The position numbers and the translations under genes were made by a program. Shown in pieces: positions 35,423 through 44,060 of a stretch of DNA of 64,000 bases (position 1 is the first letter of the stretch; each line of letters starts with the position of its first letter). The notes under the pieces were generated by a model that searched no databases, was not told where the DNA came from, and saw only the letters and a program-made list of their open reading frames with translations. This DNA is from Methanobrevibacter sp. (GTDB lineage: Archaea; Methanobacteriota; Methanobacteria; Methanobacteriales; Methanobacteriaceae), in assembly GCF_017409525.1 (NCBI RefSeq), contig NZ_JAFQSO010000009.1, positions 44,086 to 108,085 on the forward strand, in the 5' to 3' direction.

Positions 35423-35830
35423 TTACATCATTCCATTTAAAAAATATATATTTGTTTTCATCATTCCATATTTTCGGTGATAGACAAAAATCGGTTTGTT
35501 TGTTCCATTAATCATGATTTCTTCAAGCTCATCGTCCTGAATTAATGGGTCTATTTTGCCATATCCGATTATGTCCTGGAGCAGCTTGTGTGATAGGTTA
35601 TCAAGATATTCATTGGTAATACCATTATTTTGGTTGTCCTGAGTTAATCTTACAAATAAAAAGTTTTTAATGTCATTTAATAGTTTAGTTTCATTTGGCT
35701 GGAAATTTTCACCGGATGATATTGCCAAATCAACTAAATTTTCACGAAGCTCTCTTAACAGAACTTTTTCTTTTTGACTGTAATTTTGTTTAATGATGTC
35801 ATATTGCGGTATAATCTCATTATTGCTCAT
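35423..35830 (-). pseudogene. 5' part of the split CpaF-type secretion ATPase gene
   Basis: Encodes the N-terminal domain of a CpaF/TadA ATPase: LLQDIIGYGKIDPLIQDDELEEIMINGTN and VYHRKYGMMKTN, after which element sequence takes over and adds nine foreign residues before a stop. The start is the ATG at 35830, with AAAGGTGA upstream. Genuine chromosomal sequence ends at 35461 with the attachment core 35451-35460; the rest of the gene is at 24551-25608. A truncated 135-residue product without a P-loop may still be made. Confidence 0.88.
35451..35460. repeat. Right attachment site of the integrative element
   Basis: A second copy of TTTGTTTTCA, in the same orientation as 25599-25608. The bases to its right continue the 5' half of cpaF; those to its left belong to the element. 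Preceding ATA in this copy and ATG in the left copy extend the near-match to 12 of 13 bases. Confidence 0.85.
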
Positions 35831-35967
35831 ATTTTTCACCTTTAAGGATTTTTATCCTATTTCTAAATTAGTAATACTAATTTATATATTTTTTATTACT
35901 TTAGAAATCATAATAACTGTCATAAATCAATATTAAACCATCAAAGCAATTGTGGTGTGGTTCTATC

Positions 35968-36861
35968 ATGGATATTGATGAAAAGATTAATTCTCTAAAT
36001 GAATGTGAAAACTGCAAAGACATTCAAATCAAAAAGTTTTCCCCTCTAAAGGATTTAATAAATTTCGATGATTATGATGCAGATTATATGAGGTGCAGTT
36101 GCGGAAAAAGACCATTGGATGTGGTAATGAGTCATATTTTAAAGATAATGATTGAATGCGATATCGTTCCGGAAAATGCAACTCTCAGACGCAATTCGCC
36201 AGTGCCTTTGTGCGATTTTTATTTCAGCAGTCTAAACCCTCAATTTATTCAAGAAAATACATTAATTTTACTTCATCCCGATTTTACAAAAGAGGTGGCC
36301 TTAAAATTAACTGATGAAGTTCCAGAAGTAAAATGCGTTTTGAAGGGAAGTCCAAGAAGTGTAGTGGGGCAGCTAAATAAGGATTCCCAAATCAGTCATT
36401 TTGAAATTCTTGTTGGCGATGATACGCAGATTAATGTAATGAGGACATTGCTGAATGAAAAGCTAGTTCTAGTTAAAAATCAATCAAAACACCACATTGA
36501 AGTTGCCATGACCACGGAAGATAAGTTAGTAAGGCTCCATAATTATTTAAACAACAATAACATTAAAAATGGAATAGCAATTGATGGGATGTGCGGTTTG
36601 GGTGCACTTGGAATCTATTTATTGAAATTCGGGTTTGAAAAAGTAATCTTTAATGATATAAACCCTGAGATGATTGAAGCGCTAAAATATAATCTTGAGA
36701 TAAATGGCATTCATGACGGATTTGAAGTTCACAATGAATCTTTTGAAAATTTGGATGTGGGTCATGTGGATTTATGTGTCATCGATGCATTTCCAGGGGA
36801 GGATGTTTCTCAAATCAATGAAAAGGCAGAAAAAATTGCTGATAATGTAGTAATTATCTAG
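35968..36861 (+). CDS. SAM-dependent methyltransferase-like protein with N-terminal cysteine motifs
   Basis: A 297-residue protein. The N-terminal part has paired cysteines (CENC near residue 13, later MRCSCGKRP), possibly a small metal site. The C-terminal half is a Rossmann methyltransferase: motif I AIDGMCGLGALGIYLLKFG near 208, then VIFNDINPEMIEALKYNLEING, and VDLCVIDAFPGED as motif IV position. The substrate is not evident; RNA or small-molecule methylation are both possible. The start at 35968 has GGTGTGG upstream. GTAATAC and TTATTAC half-sites flank a TATA element at 35871-35899. Confidence 0.65.
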   Translation: MDIDEKINSLNECENCKDIQIKKFSPLKDLINFDDYDADYMRCSCGKRPLDVVMSHILKIMIECDIVPENATLRRNSPVPLCDFYFSSLNPQFIQENTLILLHPDFTKEVALKLTDEVPEVKCVLKGSPRSVVGQLNKDSQISHFEILVGDDTQINVMRTLLNEKLVLVKNQSKHHIEVAMTTEDKLVRLHNYLNNNNIKNGIAIDGMCGLGALGIYLLKFGFEKVIFNDINPEMIEALKYNLEINGIHDGFEVHNESFENLDVGHVDLCVIDAFPGEDVSQINEKAEKIADNVVII

Positions 36862-36896
36862 CTATTTTAATCAGCTTCTTTCAAAGTCTTTTCCAT

Positions 36897-38150
36897 TCAA
36901 ATAAACATCTGCATATAGATGACAATAGCGGGAATAATTAAAATTCCCATCAGATGAGATTTTCCAACGCCAATATAGTGGGGCAGCATTCCCATTGCAG
37001 TGGAGGTAATCAAAGCTAGAGTCATATAGCCGATAGGTGCATTGTAATAAAGAATGAAAATGTACAAAATCAATATCTGAAGCAATATCACTCCAATCGA
37101 TAATTTCTTATAGTTAACGCCACTCATTAATCTGGAAAAAGAATCGCCTAATTTTAAAGATAATACTAAGGAAACGGAAACAGCCACTAAAGATGCAAAT
37201 ATGAAAATGGCCAAGTGGTTGATGCTCATTTCAGAGATTAAATAGGACATGTATACTGCTATTCCACTTCTGGGATTTCCGATAATGTAAATCGCAATCA
37301 ATGAAAAAAGGCAATCCGAGACATTCAGTCCGGATGTTGCCAGAAGAAAATTAACTGTATCGTCATCGTCATTGTCATTTGTACCGCTTGCGGCCTGCGC
37401 TATCACTGTTCCCTGCGCCGGTCCAAAACCTGGAAGAAATCCTAAAATGGCGCCTGTGATTCCTCCTGCAAAGATGCTTTTGAACTTGCTAAAATCGATG
37501 TCAAGTTCATAAAAGGGATTTTGATGAGGTATTGTCGATGAATCGTTTAGACTGAATAATATTGTACTTATTCCAAAAAGGCCTGAAAATGTGCACATCA
37601 ACGTTACGCCTGACGAGATGGGGGTTTGAAAAATTATCCATCCTAGGATTCCGGATAGTGCAAACAATAGAAGCGACCATAAGAAATCTCTAAAGCTCCT
37701 TGTTAGGTTGTAAGTTAGATAAACGGATGCAACAAGGAGTATAATCCATGTGAATGGTTTTGTAATGTCATGAAGCATTGGTAAAATCAGCGCAAAAGCC
37801 GGAAGCATTAGTATTGTAACAATTATCGCTCCAAAACCCCCAACTGAAACGATTCTTATAACTTCTTTTGATCTTCCTTGTAAAACCATTCTGTGCCCTG
37901 GAAGTATTGATGTTGCGGTGCCTTCCTGCGGAACTCCCAAAAGCATTGATGGCACAAATTCGATTAAGGCATGGGCTATTGACATTGAAACCATTAAAAC
38001 GCAAAGGAATTCTGGAGATAGGAATGTTAAAAGAAAAGTTGATGATGCAAATAATATTGCTCCTGCCGTGTTGACATGTATTCCAGGTATCATTCCTGTC
38101 ATGGTGCCGATTAATATGCCTATGAAACAAGCAATAACTAACTCTATCAT
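36897..38150 (-). CDS. TctA-like membrane permease (tripartite tricarboxylate transporter family)
   Basis: A 417-residue integral membrane protein of the archaeal TctA-related family. The N-terminus GILIGTMTGMIPGIHVNTAGAIL contains the glycine-rich signature, repeated in GGITGAILGFLPGFGPAQGTVIA near the middle, as in the two-fold TctA architecture. GVPQEGTATSILPGHRM is also conserved. No TctB or TctC partner is nearby; archaeal members work without a periplasmic binding protein as far as is known. Substrate unknown, probably an organic anion. Divergent from the secreted Ig-like protein gene. Confidence 0.75.
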   Translation of the reverse strand: MIELVIACFIGILIGTMTGMIPGIHVNTAGAILFASSTFLLTFLSPEFLCVLMVSMSIAHALIEFVPSMLLGVPQEGTATSILPGHRMVLQGRSKEVIRIVSVGGFGAIIVTILMLPAFALILPMLHDITKPFTWIILLVASVYLTYNLTRSFRDFLWSLLLFALSGILGWIIFQTPISSGVTLMCTFSGLFGISTILFSLNDSSTIPHQNPFYELDIDFSKFKSIFAGGITGAILGFLPGFGPAQGTVIAQAASGTNDNDDDDTVNFLLATSGLNVSDCLFSLIAIYIIGNPRSGIAVYMSYLISEMSINHLAIFIFASLVAVSVSLVLSLKLGDSFSRLMSGVNYKKLSIGVILLQILILYIFILYYNAPIGYMTLALITSTAMGMLPHYIGVGKSHLMGILIIPAIVIYMQMFI

Positions 38151-38319
38151 AGCTATTAATTATTTAAACTATAATTTAAACTTTGTTGAAGCTAAAATAA
38201 AGTATTTACTTGATTAAATAAAATTGCACTAATGCTATAAGATTATTATAGTTGAGTAAATTTAAAAATTTAAATAGGGGTTGTAACAAATTATACACAT
38301 CAAACATTAGGTGGTTTAT

Positions 38320-38814
38320 ATGGACAAAAAAATAATTATCCTATTTCTCATTGTGGGGACTTGTTTTGTATTAGCAGGTCCTGCTTTTGCAAAGGAAACT
38401 GTTAAAATTGACATAACCGCTGAAGATTATGGCATTGCAAATAATGGATATATTGTAATTAAACTTGTTGATAGCGATGGAAATCCTATTAATACTAATG
38501 GAAAAATCAATTACACCATTACTGATGAGTATGGTAATTACAAATGGACTTATAAATCCTATAATGGTGAAATTAGATTAAAATATCCTGATGGAAAATA
38601 TAAAGTTGAAGTAAAATTCGATGGAACTAGCAAATATAAAAGTGCTAGAATAACCCAATTCATTAATGTCAAAAGCAGTGTCTTCGATCCTTATACATAT
38701 TATGAAGATCATAATTGGGGTTTGGACCAGGAAATGGATGATTATTTTGATTATAACTATTGGGATGAAGAAATCTATGATGATGCTTCAAACTATGACG
38801 GAGAATGGTACTAA
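38320..38814 (+). CDS. Secreted Ig-like surface protein
   Basis: A 164-residue protein with a clear signal peptide: MDKKIIILFLIVGTCFVLAGPAFA, with cleavage likely after AFA. The mature part has a single Ig-like beta domain of the methanogen adhesin type (GYIVIKLVDSDGNPINTNGKINYT, LKYPDGKYKVEVKFDG, SARITQFINV), followed by an acidic tyrosine- and aspartate-rich tail. No membrane anchor or pseudomurein-binding repeat, so it is either released or bound non-covalently. The ATG at 38320 is chosen for the TAGGTGG site upstream. Stand-alone gene. Confidence 0.75.
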   Translation: MDKKIIILFLIVGTCFVLAGPAFAKETVKIDITAEDYGIANNGYIVIKLVDSDGNPINTNGKINYTITDEYGNYKWTYKSYNGEIRLKYPDGKYKVEVKFDGTSKYKSARITQFINVKSSVFDPYTYYEDHNWGLDQEMDDYFDYNYWDEEIYDDASNYDGEWY

Positions 38815-39007
38815 TTTTTTTTTTAAAAAAAAGAGATAATGGTGTTTATGATTGGAGAGTTATAAACACCGACTTGTATTTTGGAAAATATTGGCAGATA
38901 ATTTTCCGATATTAAATTAGAAAATTGTGAAAAGCTAATTTAATATTTATATGTTTTTTGGAGATTGTATTATTATTGACTAATAATATGTTTTGTTAAG
39001 TGATTTT

Positions 39008-39235
39008 TTTAGGCATGCCTAAATATATGTCACTTGTATTAAAGTTGGTTGTCATAGTATATAAATGTTTCTAAATTTTTAGGTGCACCTAAATTTTTAA
39101 AAACATTCCATCGAAAAAATAACTATTGTTATATAACAGTTAGTATATTTTACTATTTAAATGTTATTATTTAGGTAGGATTAAATATTTAAATAATATA
39201 AAATTAATAATATAGTCTGTTTAGGTAAACCTAAT
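39008..39235 (+). promoter_or_regulatory. Three putative iron boxes before feoB
   Basis: Three 16-bp palindromes of form TTTAG-N6-CTAAA: TTTAGGCATGCCTAAA (39008-39023), TTTAGGTGCACCTAAA (39078-39093) and TTTAGGTAAACCTAAT (39220-39235). The middle box follows a TATA-like GTATATAAATG (about 39057-39067) at the distance expected for overlap with a transcription start. Position before a ferrous iron transporter suggests a DtxR/IdeR-type iron-dependent repressor. The 38815-39291 gap has no gene. Confidence 0.75.
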
Positions 39236-39291
39236 TTTTTAGCAATTTTAATCGTGCTTCAATAGGTTAAATTAAAATCGGAGAATAGTTA

Positions 39292-41310
39292 ATGAGGGAA
39301 TTAATAGTCGGATTGGCAGGAAACCCTAATGTGGGTAAAACTACTGTATTCAATCGATTAACTGGGATGCGCCAGCATGTAGGCAACTGGCCTGGAAAAA
39401 CTGTCGAGAGAGCCGAAGGCCATTTCAAACATGGGGATTATAATTATGATATTATCGATTTGCCGGGCAATTATGCATTGAGCGCACATTCCATAGAAGA
39501 AATCGTATCAAGAGATTTCATTGTCGATGACGATTCTGATGTAATTATTAATGTAGTTGATGCAGCTAATCTGGAACGTAATTTGTATTTAACAGTTCAG
39601 ATGATGGAATTGGGCGCCAATTTAGTATTGGCCATTAACATGAATGACTTTGCAAGGAAAAAAGATCACATCATTGATATGGATTTGATGAGTGAACTTT
39701 TAGGATTCCCTGTCATTGAAATAAATGCTAAAAATGGTGATGGATTCGATGAATTATTGACTACCGTTGAAAAATTAGCTGCAAATCCGAAAGATACAAG
39801 CGAAAAATTAGCCTATGGTAACGACATTAAGGGTCATTTAATGGATTTGCAATCATTGATTGAACAGGACGACGGTTTATTGGATGTTCCTTCAGTTTGG
39901 ACTGCAATAAAATTATTGGAAAAAGACACAATTGTAATTGAAAAAGTGCAGAAATCTTCAAAAAGCTCAAAAATATTTGCCGAAGTAGATAAGGTAAGCA
40001 CACATCTTCGTGATGTATATAAGGAAGGTCCAGAAGAAGTCATCGCAAATGCAAGATATGCATTTATCGGTGGTTTAATGGCCGAAGCGGTAAAAAGGCC
40101 CGCTGTTGAAAAGGAAACAACTACTGATAAGATTGATAAAATTGTAACTAACAGGATTCTAGCCCCTTTCATATTTATTATTATCATGTGGGCAATGTTT
40201 CAATTAACATTTACAATTGGAGCGCCCTTCCAGAGTATGATTAAACAGGCATTCGCAGCATTGTCTGCATGGGTAGGCACATTCCTTGGCGGAGGTTTGT
40301 TGTCATCATTGATTTGTAACGGTATTATTGGAGGGGTAGGTGGTGTTCTTACTTTCTTGCCAATAATTATTCTAATGTTCTTGTTTTTAAGTATTTTGGA
40401 AGATTGCGGTTACTTGGCAAGGGCCGCATTTACATTGGATATTGTTATGCACAAAATTGTAGGACTTCACGGTAAAGCATTCATTCCAATGATTTTAGGT
40501 TTTGGTTGTGGTGTACCGGCTATTATGGCAACAAGAACCATGGAAAACGAAGGAGACCGTATGCTCGCCATGATGCTTGTTCCGTTTATGTCATGCACTG
40601 CCAGATTGCCGATTTATGCTATTTTCATTGGCGCATTTTTTACAGAAAATCAGGGGCTAATGCTGGTTTTAATTTATGTGTTGGGAATTGTTGTTGCGCT
40701 CATTGTAGCAGCTATCCTTAAGAGAACAATGTTTAAAGGATTGTCCACACCATTTGTTATGGAACTCCCAACTTATAAGGTGCCGTCCCTAAAGGGCATA
40801 TTATTGCATACCTGGGAGAAAGTGAAAGGATTTCTGAAAAAAGCAGGTACTATTATTCTTGTTTGCTCAATTGTATTATGGCTTTTGCAGCATATATTTC
40901 CGTGGGGAGGAACTGATCCTCAGATGAGTCTTTTAGGCACCATTGGTAATGTTCTTGCTCCGATATTCGCACCTTTAGGATTTGGAACTTGGCAGGCTGC
41001 TGTGGCCATTATTGCAGGATTGAGTGCTAAGGAAGTTGTTGTTTCAACATTCGGAACCCTTGCAGGCATGGAAGGTAATGATAAGGAAGGCATTACACGT
41101 TTAATACAGGATACATTCACGCCATTATCTGCATTTTCTTTCATGGCCTTTACTTTACTATACACTCCTTGTATAGCAGCTATTGGTGCAATCAAACAGG
41201 AAACTAACAGTTATAAATGGGCATTGACTATGTGTGGGATTACTTTGGTAACCGCTTATGTTGTTTCATTCTTAATTTACAATGTTGGTTTATTGGCAGG
41301 ATTCGGATAG
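39292..41310 (+). CDS. feoB: Ferrous iron transport protein FeoB
   Basis: A 672-residue G-protein-coupled iron permease. G1 is GNPNVGKTT near residue 10, G2/switch region HVGNWPGKTVE, G3 DLPGNYAL near 59 and G4 NMND near 120. Two gate domains follow, with CGVPAIMATR near 405 and LLYTPCIAAIGAI near 622, and multiple transmembrane helices. The core transporter of ferrous iron under anaerobic conditions. Three putative iron boxes precede it; the feoA gene, usually first in bacteria, is here downstream with its own promoter. Confidence 0.96.
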   Translation: MRELIVGLAGNPNVGKTTVFNRLTGMRQHVGNWPGKTVERAEGHFKHGDYNYDIIDLPGNYALSAHSIEEIVSRDFIVDDDSDVIINVVDAANLERNLYLTVQMMELGANLVLAINMNDFARKKDHIIDMDLMSELLGFPVIEINAKNGDGFDELLTTVEKLAANPKDTSEKLAYGNDIKGHLMDLQSLIEQDDGLLDVPSVWTAIKLLEKDTIVIEKVQKSSKSSKIFAEVDKVSTHLRDVYKEGPEEVIANARYAFIGGLMAEAVKRPAVEKETTTDKIDKIVTNRILAPFIFIIIMWAMFQLTFTIGAPFQSMIKQAFAALSAWVGTFLGGGLLSSLICNGIIGGVGGVLTFLPIIILMFLFLSILEDCGYLARAAFTLDIVMHKIVGLHGKAFIPMILGFGCGVPAIMATRTMENEGDRMLAMMLVPFMSCTARLPIYAIFIGAFFTENQGLMLVLIYVLGIVVALIVAAILKRTMFKGLSTPFVMELPTYKVPSLKGILLHTWEKVKGFLKKAGTIILVCSIVLWLLQHIFPWGGTDPQMSLLGTIGNVLAPIFAPLGFGTWQAAVAIIAGLSAKEVVVSTFGTLAGMEGNDKEGITRLIQDTFTPLSAFSFMAFTLLYTPCIAAIGAIKQETNSYKWALTMCGITLVTAYVVSFLIYNVGLLAGFG

Positions 41311-41400
41311 TTAGAATTGCAGTAAAAGTGGAGTCCTCCTATTTAAATTCCAAGGGATGATGGAAATCAGATTTATCCATTTTTCATTTTTTTTTAAATT

Positions 41401-41472
41401 TTTAGTCATAACTAAATATTTATATACTTAGTATTACATAGTATAATCAAGGAATTTTTAGCAATGCCTAAA
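41401..41472 (+). promoter_or_regulatory. Two putative iron boxes flanking the feoA promoter
   Basis: TTTAGTCATAACTAAA at 41401-41416 lies directly before a TATA element, ATATTTATATACT. TTTAG-CAATGC-CTAAA at 41457-41472 is the centre of a longer 24-bp palindrome (arms AATTTTTAG and CTAAAAATT, 41453-41476) at the expected start of transcription. The TATA-then-box layout is the same as at hmdC and the 37-residue gene. Confidence 0.7.
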
Positions 41473-41501
41473 AATTGATTTTTTATATTAAAGGTGATAT
41501 T

Positions 41502-41729
41502 ATGAAAACCTTAAAGGATACTAAGCCAGGCGAAACCGTAACTTTGGTGAAATACCATGATTCCGGTGATGTTGATTTAAGAAGGCACTTGTTAGGTATG
41601 GGTTTTGTTAAAGGAGCTAAAATTACTGTTAAAAAAGTGGCCACTTTAGGTGACCCTATTGAAATGAGTGTTAAAGGATATGATGTTTGTCTTCGCAAAG
41701 AAGAAGCTGAAAACATTGAAGTGGAATAA
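41502..41729 (+). CDS. feoA: FeoA domain protein
   Basis: A 75-residue SH3-like protein that supports FeoB. The family pattern appears in TLKDTKPGETVTLVKYHDSG, DLRRHLLGMGFVKGAKITV and EMSVKGYDVCLRKEEAENI. The ATG at 41502 has AAGGTGAT upstream; the frame is open nine codons further. Separated from feoB by 190 bp containing its own boxes and TATA element, so it may be regulated separately from feoB. Confidence 0.92.
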   Translation: MKTLKDTKPGETVTLVKYHDSGDVDLRRHLLGMGFVKGAKITVKKVATLGDPIEMSVKGYDVCLRKEEAENIEVE

Positions 41730-41779
41730 CTTCAATTTTTCATTTATTTTTTTTAAAGTAATTTTATTCACGGTATAAT

Positions 41780-41980
41780 ATGAAATGTCGTATGTGCGGT
41801 TTTGAATTTGATGAAACTACCTTGGAAAATCGGGGATGTTCCAGTTGCGGAAAACACGGTTGTAACAGTATTCATTGTCCTAACTGTGGTTTTGCAAACT
41901 CTCCAGAGCTAGAAGATGAATTTGAGTTTATTGTAAAACTCAAAAATAAAATCAAAAATAGAAAAAAATCTACAAATTAA
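41780..41980 (+). CDS. Small zinc-ribbon protein next to feoA
   Basis: A 66-residue protein with cysteine pairs CRMCGF near residue 3, CSSCGKHGC near 20 and CPNCGF near 34, followed by an acidic stretch and a lysine-rich end. It follows feoA by 50 bp in the same direction and is probably cotranscribed. Small Cys-rich proteins are often kept with feo genes in methanogens; whether it is an FeoC-like accessory is not shown by the sequence. Ends in a 4-bp overlap with cbiO on the other strand. Confidence 0.7.
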   Translation: MKCRMCGFEFDETTLENRGCSSCGKHGCNSIHCPNCGFANSPELEDEFEFIVKLKNKIKNRKKSTN

Positions 41981-42816
41981 TTCTTTGCCGCTTTTAATAT
42001 CTCTTCAACGGCTTCGTCAATACTTAGCTTTTCAGGATCGACATCCAACCCTTTTTCTTTTAATTTATAAAGTACTTCAGTTGTTACTGGCGCTTTTAGA
42101 TGAGCTTTTTTCAATAATTCCTTATCGGAAAATATTTGATGTTTATCTCCCTGTGCAATTATTTCACCATGGTATAAAACAAATATCTTATCTGCAAATC
42201 CGTTCACCATCTCTATATCATGTGAAGAGATAACGATGCTCATTCCTTCATCGTTTAAATCGTTAAGGATATTCAATACTTTATCAACACCTTCAGGGTC
42301 GAGTCCTGCAGTAGGCTCATCAAGTATCATTATTTCTGGGCGCATTGCAATGATTCCAGCAATCGCCACTCTTTTCTGTTGGCCTCCGCTTAAATGGTGA
42401 GGAGTTTTTTCTTCAAAGCCACTCATTCCAACCATTTCCAGAGATTCCTTGATTCTTTTTTCAACTTCATCATACTCAAGACCTAAGTTCATAGGTCCAA
42501 ATGCAACATCCTCCTTAACGGTTGGCGCAAACAGTTGGTCATTTGGATCTTGGAATACTATTCCTACTTTTTGCCTTACTTCAAGCAGTTCGTCACGTTC
42601 AAATACGATTTTTTTGCCGTCTATTTCAACATGTCCGGATGTGGGTTCTGTTAAGCCGTTAAAGTGAGAAAACAATGTTGATTTACCGGCACCATTAGGT
42701 CCCATAATGGCTATTTTTTCTCCTTTCTTAATTTTAATGTTAACATTTTTCAATGCTTGAGTACCATCAGGATATGTAAAAGTTAAATTCTTAGTTTCGA
42801 GATGTATATGTTCCAT
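41977..42816 (-). CDS. cbiO: ECF metal transporter ATPase (CbiO/NikO)
   Basis: The 279-residue ATPase of a cobalt or nickel energy-coupling factor transporter. Walker A GPNGAGKST near residue 39, Q-loop VFQDPNDQLF, signature LSGGQQKRVAIAG near 143, Walker B MILDEPTAGLDP near 163 and switch H in SSHD. Typical of the CbiO family. It ends the operon M-N-Q-O and follows CbiQ by 8 bp. Which metal is carried is decided by CbiM/N; see the PDGLE domain in the small subunit. Confidence 0.9.
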   Translation of the reverse strand: MEHIHLETKNLTFTYPDGTQALKNVNIKIKKGEKIAIMGPNGAGKSTLFSHFNGLTEPTSGHVEIDGKKIVFERDELLEVRQKVGIVFQDPNDQLFAPTVKEDVAFGPMNLGLEYDEVEKRIKESLEMVGMSGFEEKTPHHLSGGQQKRVAIAGIIAMRPEIMILDEPTAGLDPEGVDKVLNILNDLNDEGMSIVISSHDIEMVNGFADKIFVLYHGEIIAQGDKHQIFSDKELLKKAHLKAPVTTEVLYKLKEKGLDVDPEKLSIDEAVEEILKAAKN

Positions 42817-42824
42817 TATTTCAC

Positions 42825-43655
42825 CTAATTAATTCCTAAATTTTTTCCAAAGTAACCTAATTGTCCGCTAAACTTATATATGATAATTTCAAGGACAATT
42901 ACAATAATAATTATTGTTAATAAATATAAATAATCGCTTTTTTCAGGGGATTTTTTTTCATCAAACATTTCAGAGGCATCTGAAAAACCACGGCTCACCA
43001 TACTTCTGTGAACACGCTCTCCCTGTTCATAAGCTTTTAAAAACATCATGCCTATTGTATATCCCACTTGTTTGACTCTCCATTTATAGGGGGTGGTTGT
43101 ACCGTGAATGCTGAAATTTCTTGCTTTTTGACTTTTACGAATTGCTGCAAGTTCATCAACAAATAAAAATAAAAATCTAACCATAATTGATAAAATCATT
43201 GCCAAGTCTCTAGGCATTTTTAATTTTCTAAAGGAGCTGGCCATTTCCTGTAAGGGGGTTGTTGATGAATATATTATGATTGCAGTTAAACAAACAATCA
43301 GGCGAACAAATAATAAAATTCCCCAATTCAAACCGCCGTCAGTAATAGTTAACCAGGAATATCTCCAAATAACGTTTCCAGGTTGAATAAACGGTTGGAA
43401 TATGATGACTGCTCCACCAAAAGGAAGCAACATTAATAATCTTTTAAAAGAATCAACATATGATAAATCAGCTAGTTTAAGAATGATTAATAAAAGTATT
43501 TCTAATATTATCGGTGTAAAAAGTTCCTGTGAAATAACACATACTACAATTATAAAAATAGTGGAAATTAGTTTAATTCGCCCTTCCAAATTATGTATCG
43601 GACTATCTTTTGATGCCAAATCATCAAATCTCATTATTTGTGTTATATCTACCAT
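42825..43655 (-). CDS. cbiQ: ECF metal transporter transmembrane subunit (CbiQ/NikQ)
   Basis: The 276-residue T-component of the Co/Ni transporter. Several hydrophobic helices, then the conserved cytoplasmic motif region ARNFSIHGTTTPYKWRVKQVGYTIG and the Arg-containing QGERVHRSMVSRGFSD that couples to the ATPase. The N-terminal ASKDSPIHNLEGRIKLI is typical for CbiQ. Between the small subunit and CbiO in the operon. Confidence 0.9.
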   Translation of the reverse strand: MVDITQIMRFDDLASKDSPIHNLEGRIKLISTIFIIVVCVISQELFTPIILEILLLIILKLADLSYVDSFKRLLMLLPFGGAVIIFQPFIQPGNVIWRYSWLTITDGGLNWGILLFVRLIVCLTAIIIYSSTTPLQEMASSFRKLKMPRDLAMILSIMVRFLFLFVDELAAIRKSQKARNFSIHGTTTPYKWRVKQVGYTIGMMFLKAYEQGERVHRSMVSRGFSDASEMFDEKKSPEKSDYLYLLTIIIIVIVLEIIIYKFSGQLGYFGKNLGIN

Positions 43656-43753
43656 GGTTATCTACTAATATAATATTAAAATTAGTTATATATTATTATT
43701 TTCATTATTTCATTTATTTCTAAAAAAAGGAAAAAAATAGAAATTAAATTAAT

Positions 43754-44059
43754 TTAATTTCTACTTCTAACGATTGCTGCAACGCCATACCCTGCTACTA
43801 ATGTAACTATTGTACCCAGCACTAAGGCTACAATTTGCAATACTTGGTTTTCAGGGTCATTTGCAAATGCATAATCTGGGAAGATTGCACCTGGTATTCC
43901 CTTGATCTCTTCAATTGAGAAATCTTCTGGAAGTCCAGAGTCTTCTGCAGATTTTTCAAGACCATCTGGATCTGGGGATGCAATAAACGGTGAAAGACAG
44001 CAAATTACAATACAAATGACAACTGCTACAACAATTAAATATGTATCTTTTTTATCCAT
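43754..44059 (-). CDS. Small PDGLE-type subunit of Ni/Co ECF transporter (CbiN/NikN)
   Basis: A 101-residue membrane protein with one helix near each end. It contains ASPDPDGLEKSAED, the PDGLE motif found in nickel-type NikN proteins, and later PDYAFANDPENQVLQIVALVLG. The presence of PDGLE favours nickel over cobalt (family knowledge). The ATG at 44059 is chosen with AAGGAG nine bases upstream; longer versions starting at 44068 or 44092 lack that spacing. The gap to CbiM is one base. Confidence 0.8.
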   Translation of the reverse strand: MDKKDTYLIVVAVVICIVICCLSPFIASPDPDGLEKSAEDSGLPEDFSIEEIKGIPGAIFPDYAFANDPENQVLQIVALVLGTIVTLVAGYGVAAIVRSRN

Positions 44060-44060
44060 G

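Larger units (their letters stand above)
25609..35460. mobile_element. 9.85-kb integrative element inserted in a cpaF-type gene
   Basis: Bounded by a 10-bp direct repeat and inserted inside a coding sequence that becomes intact when it is removed. Contents in order: tyrosine recombinase, a replication-type ATPase, a ribbon-helix-helix protein with a coupled 130-residue partner, 1.4 kb of noncoding sequence with iteron-like repeats and a GC-rich hairpin, a type IIG restriction-modification enzyme and a 49-residue protein. There are no structural virus genes and no conjugation genes. It is best read as an integrated plasmid-like element carrying defence or addiction functions. Noncoding parts are more AT-rich than the flanks. 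Confidence 0.87.
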
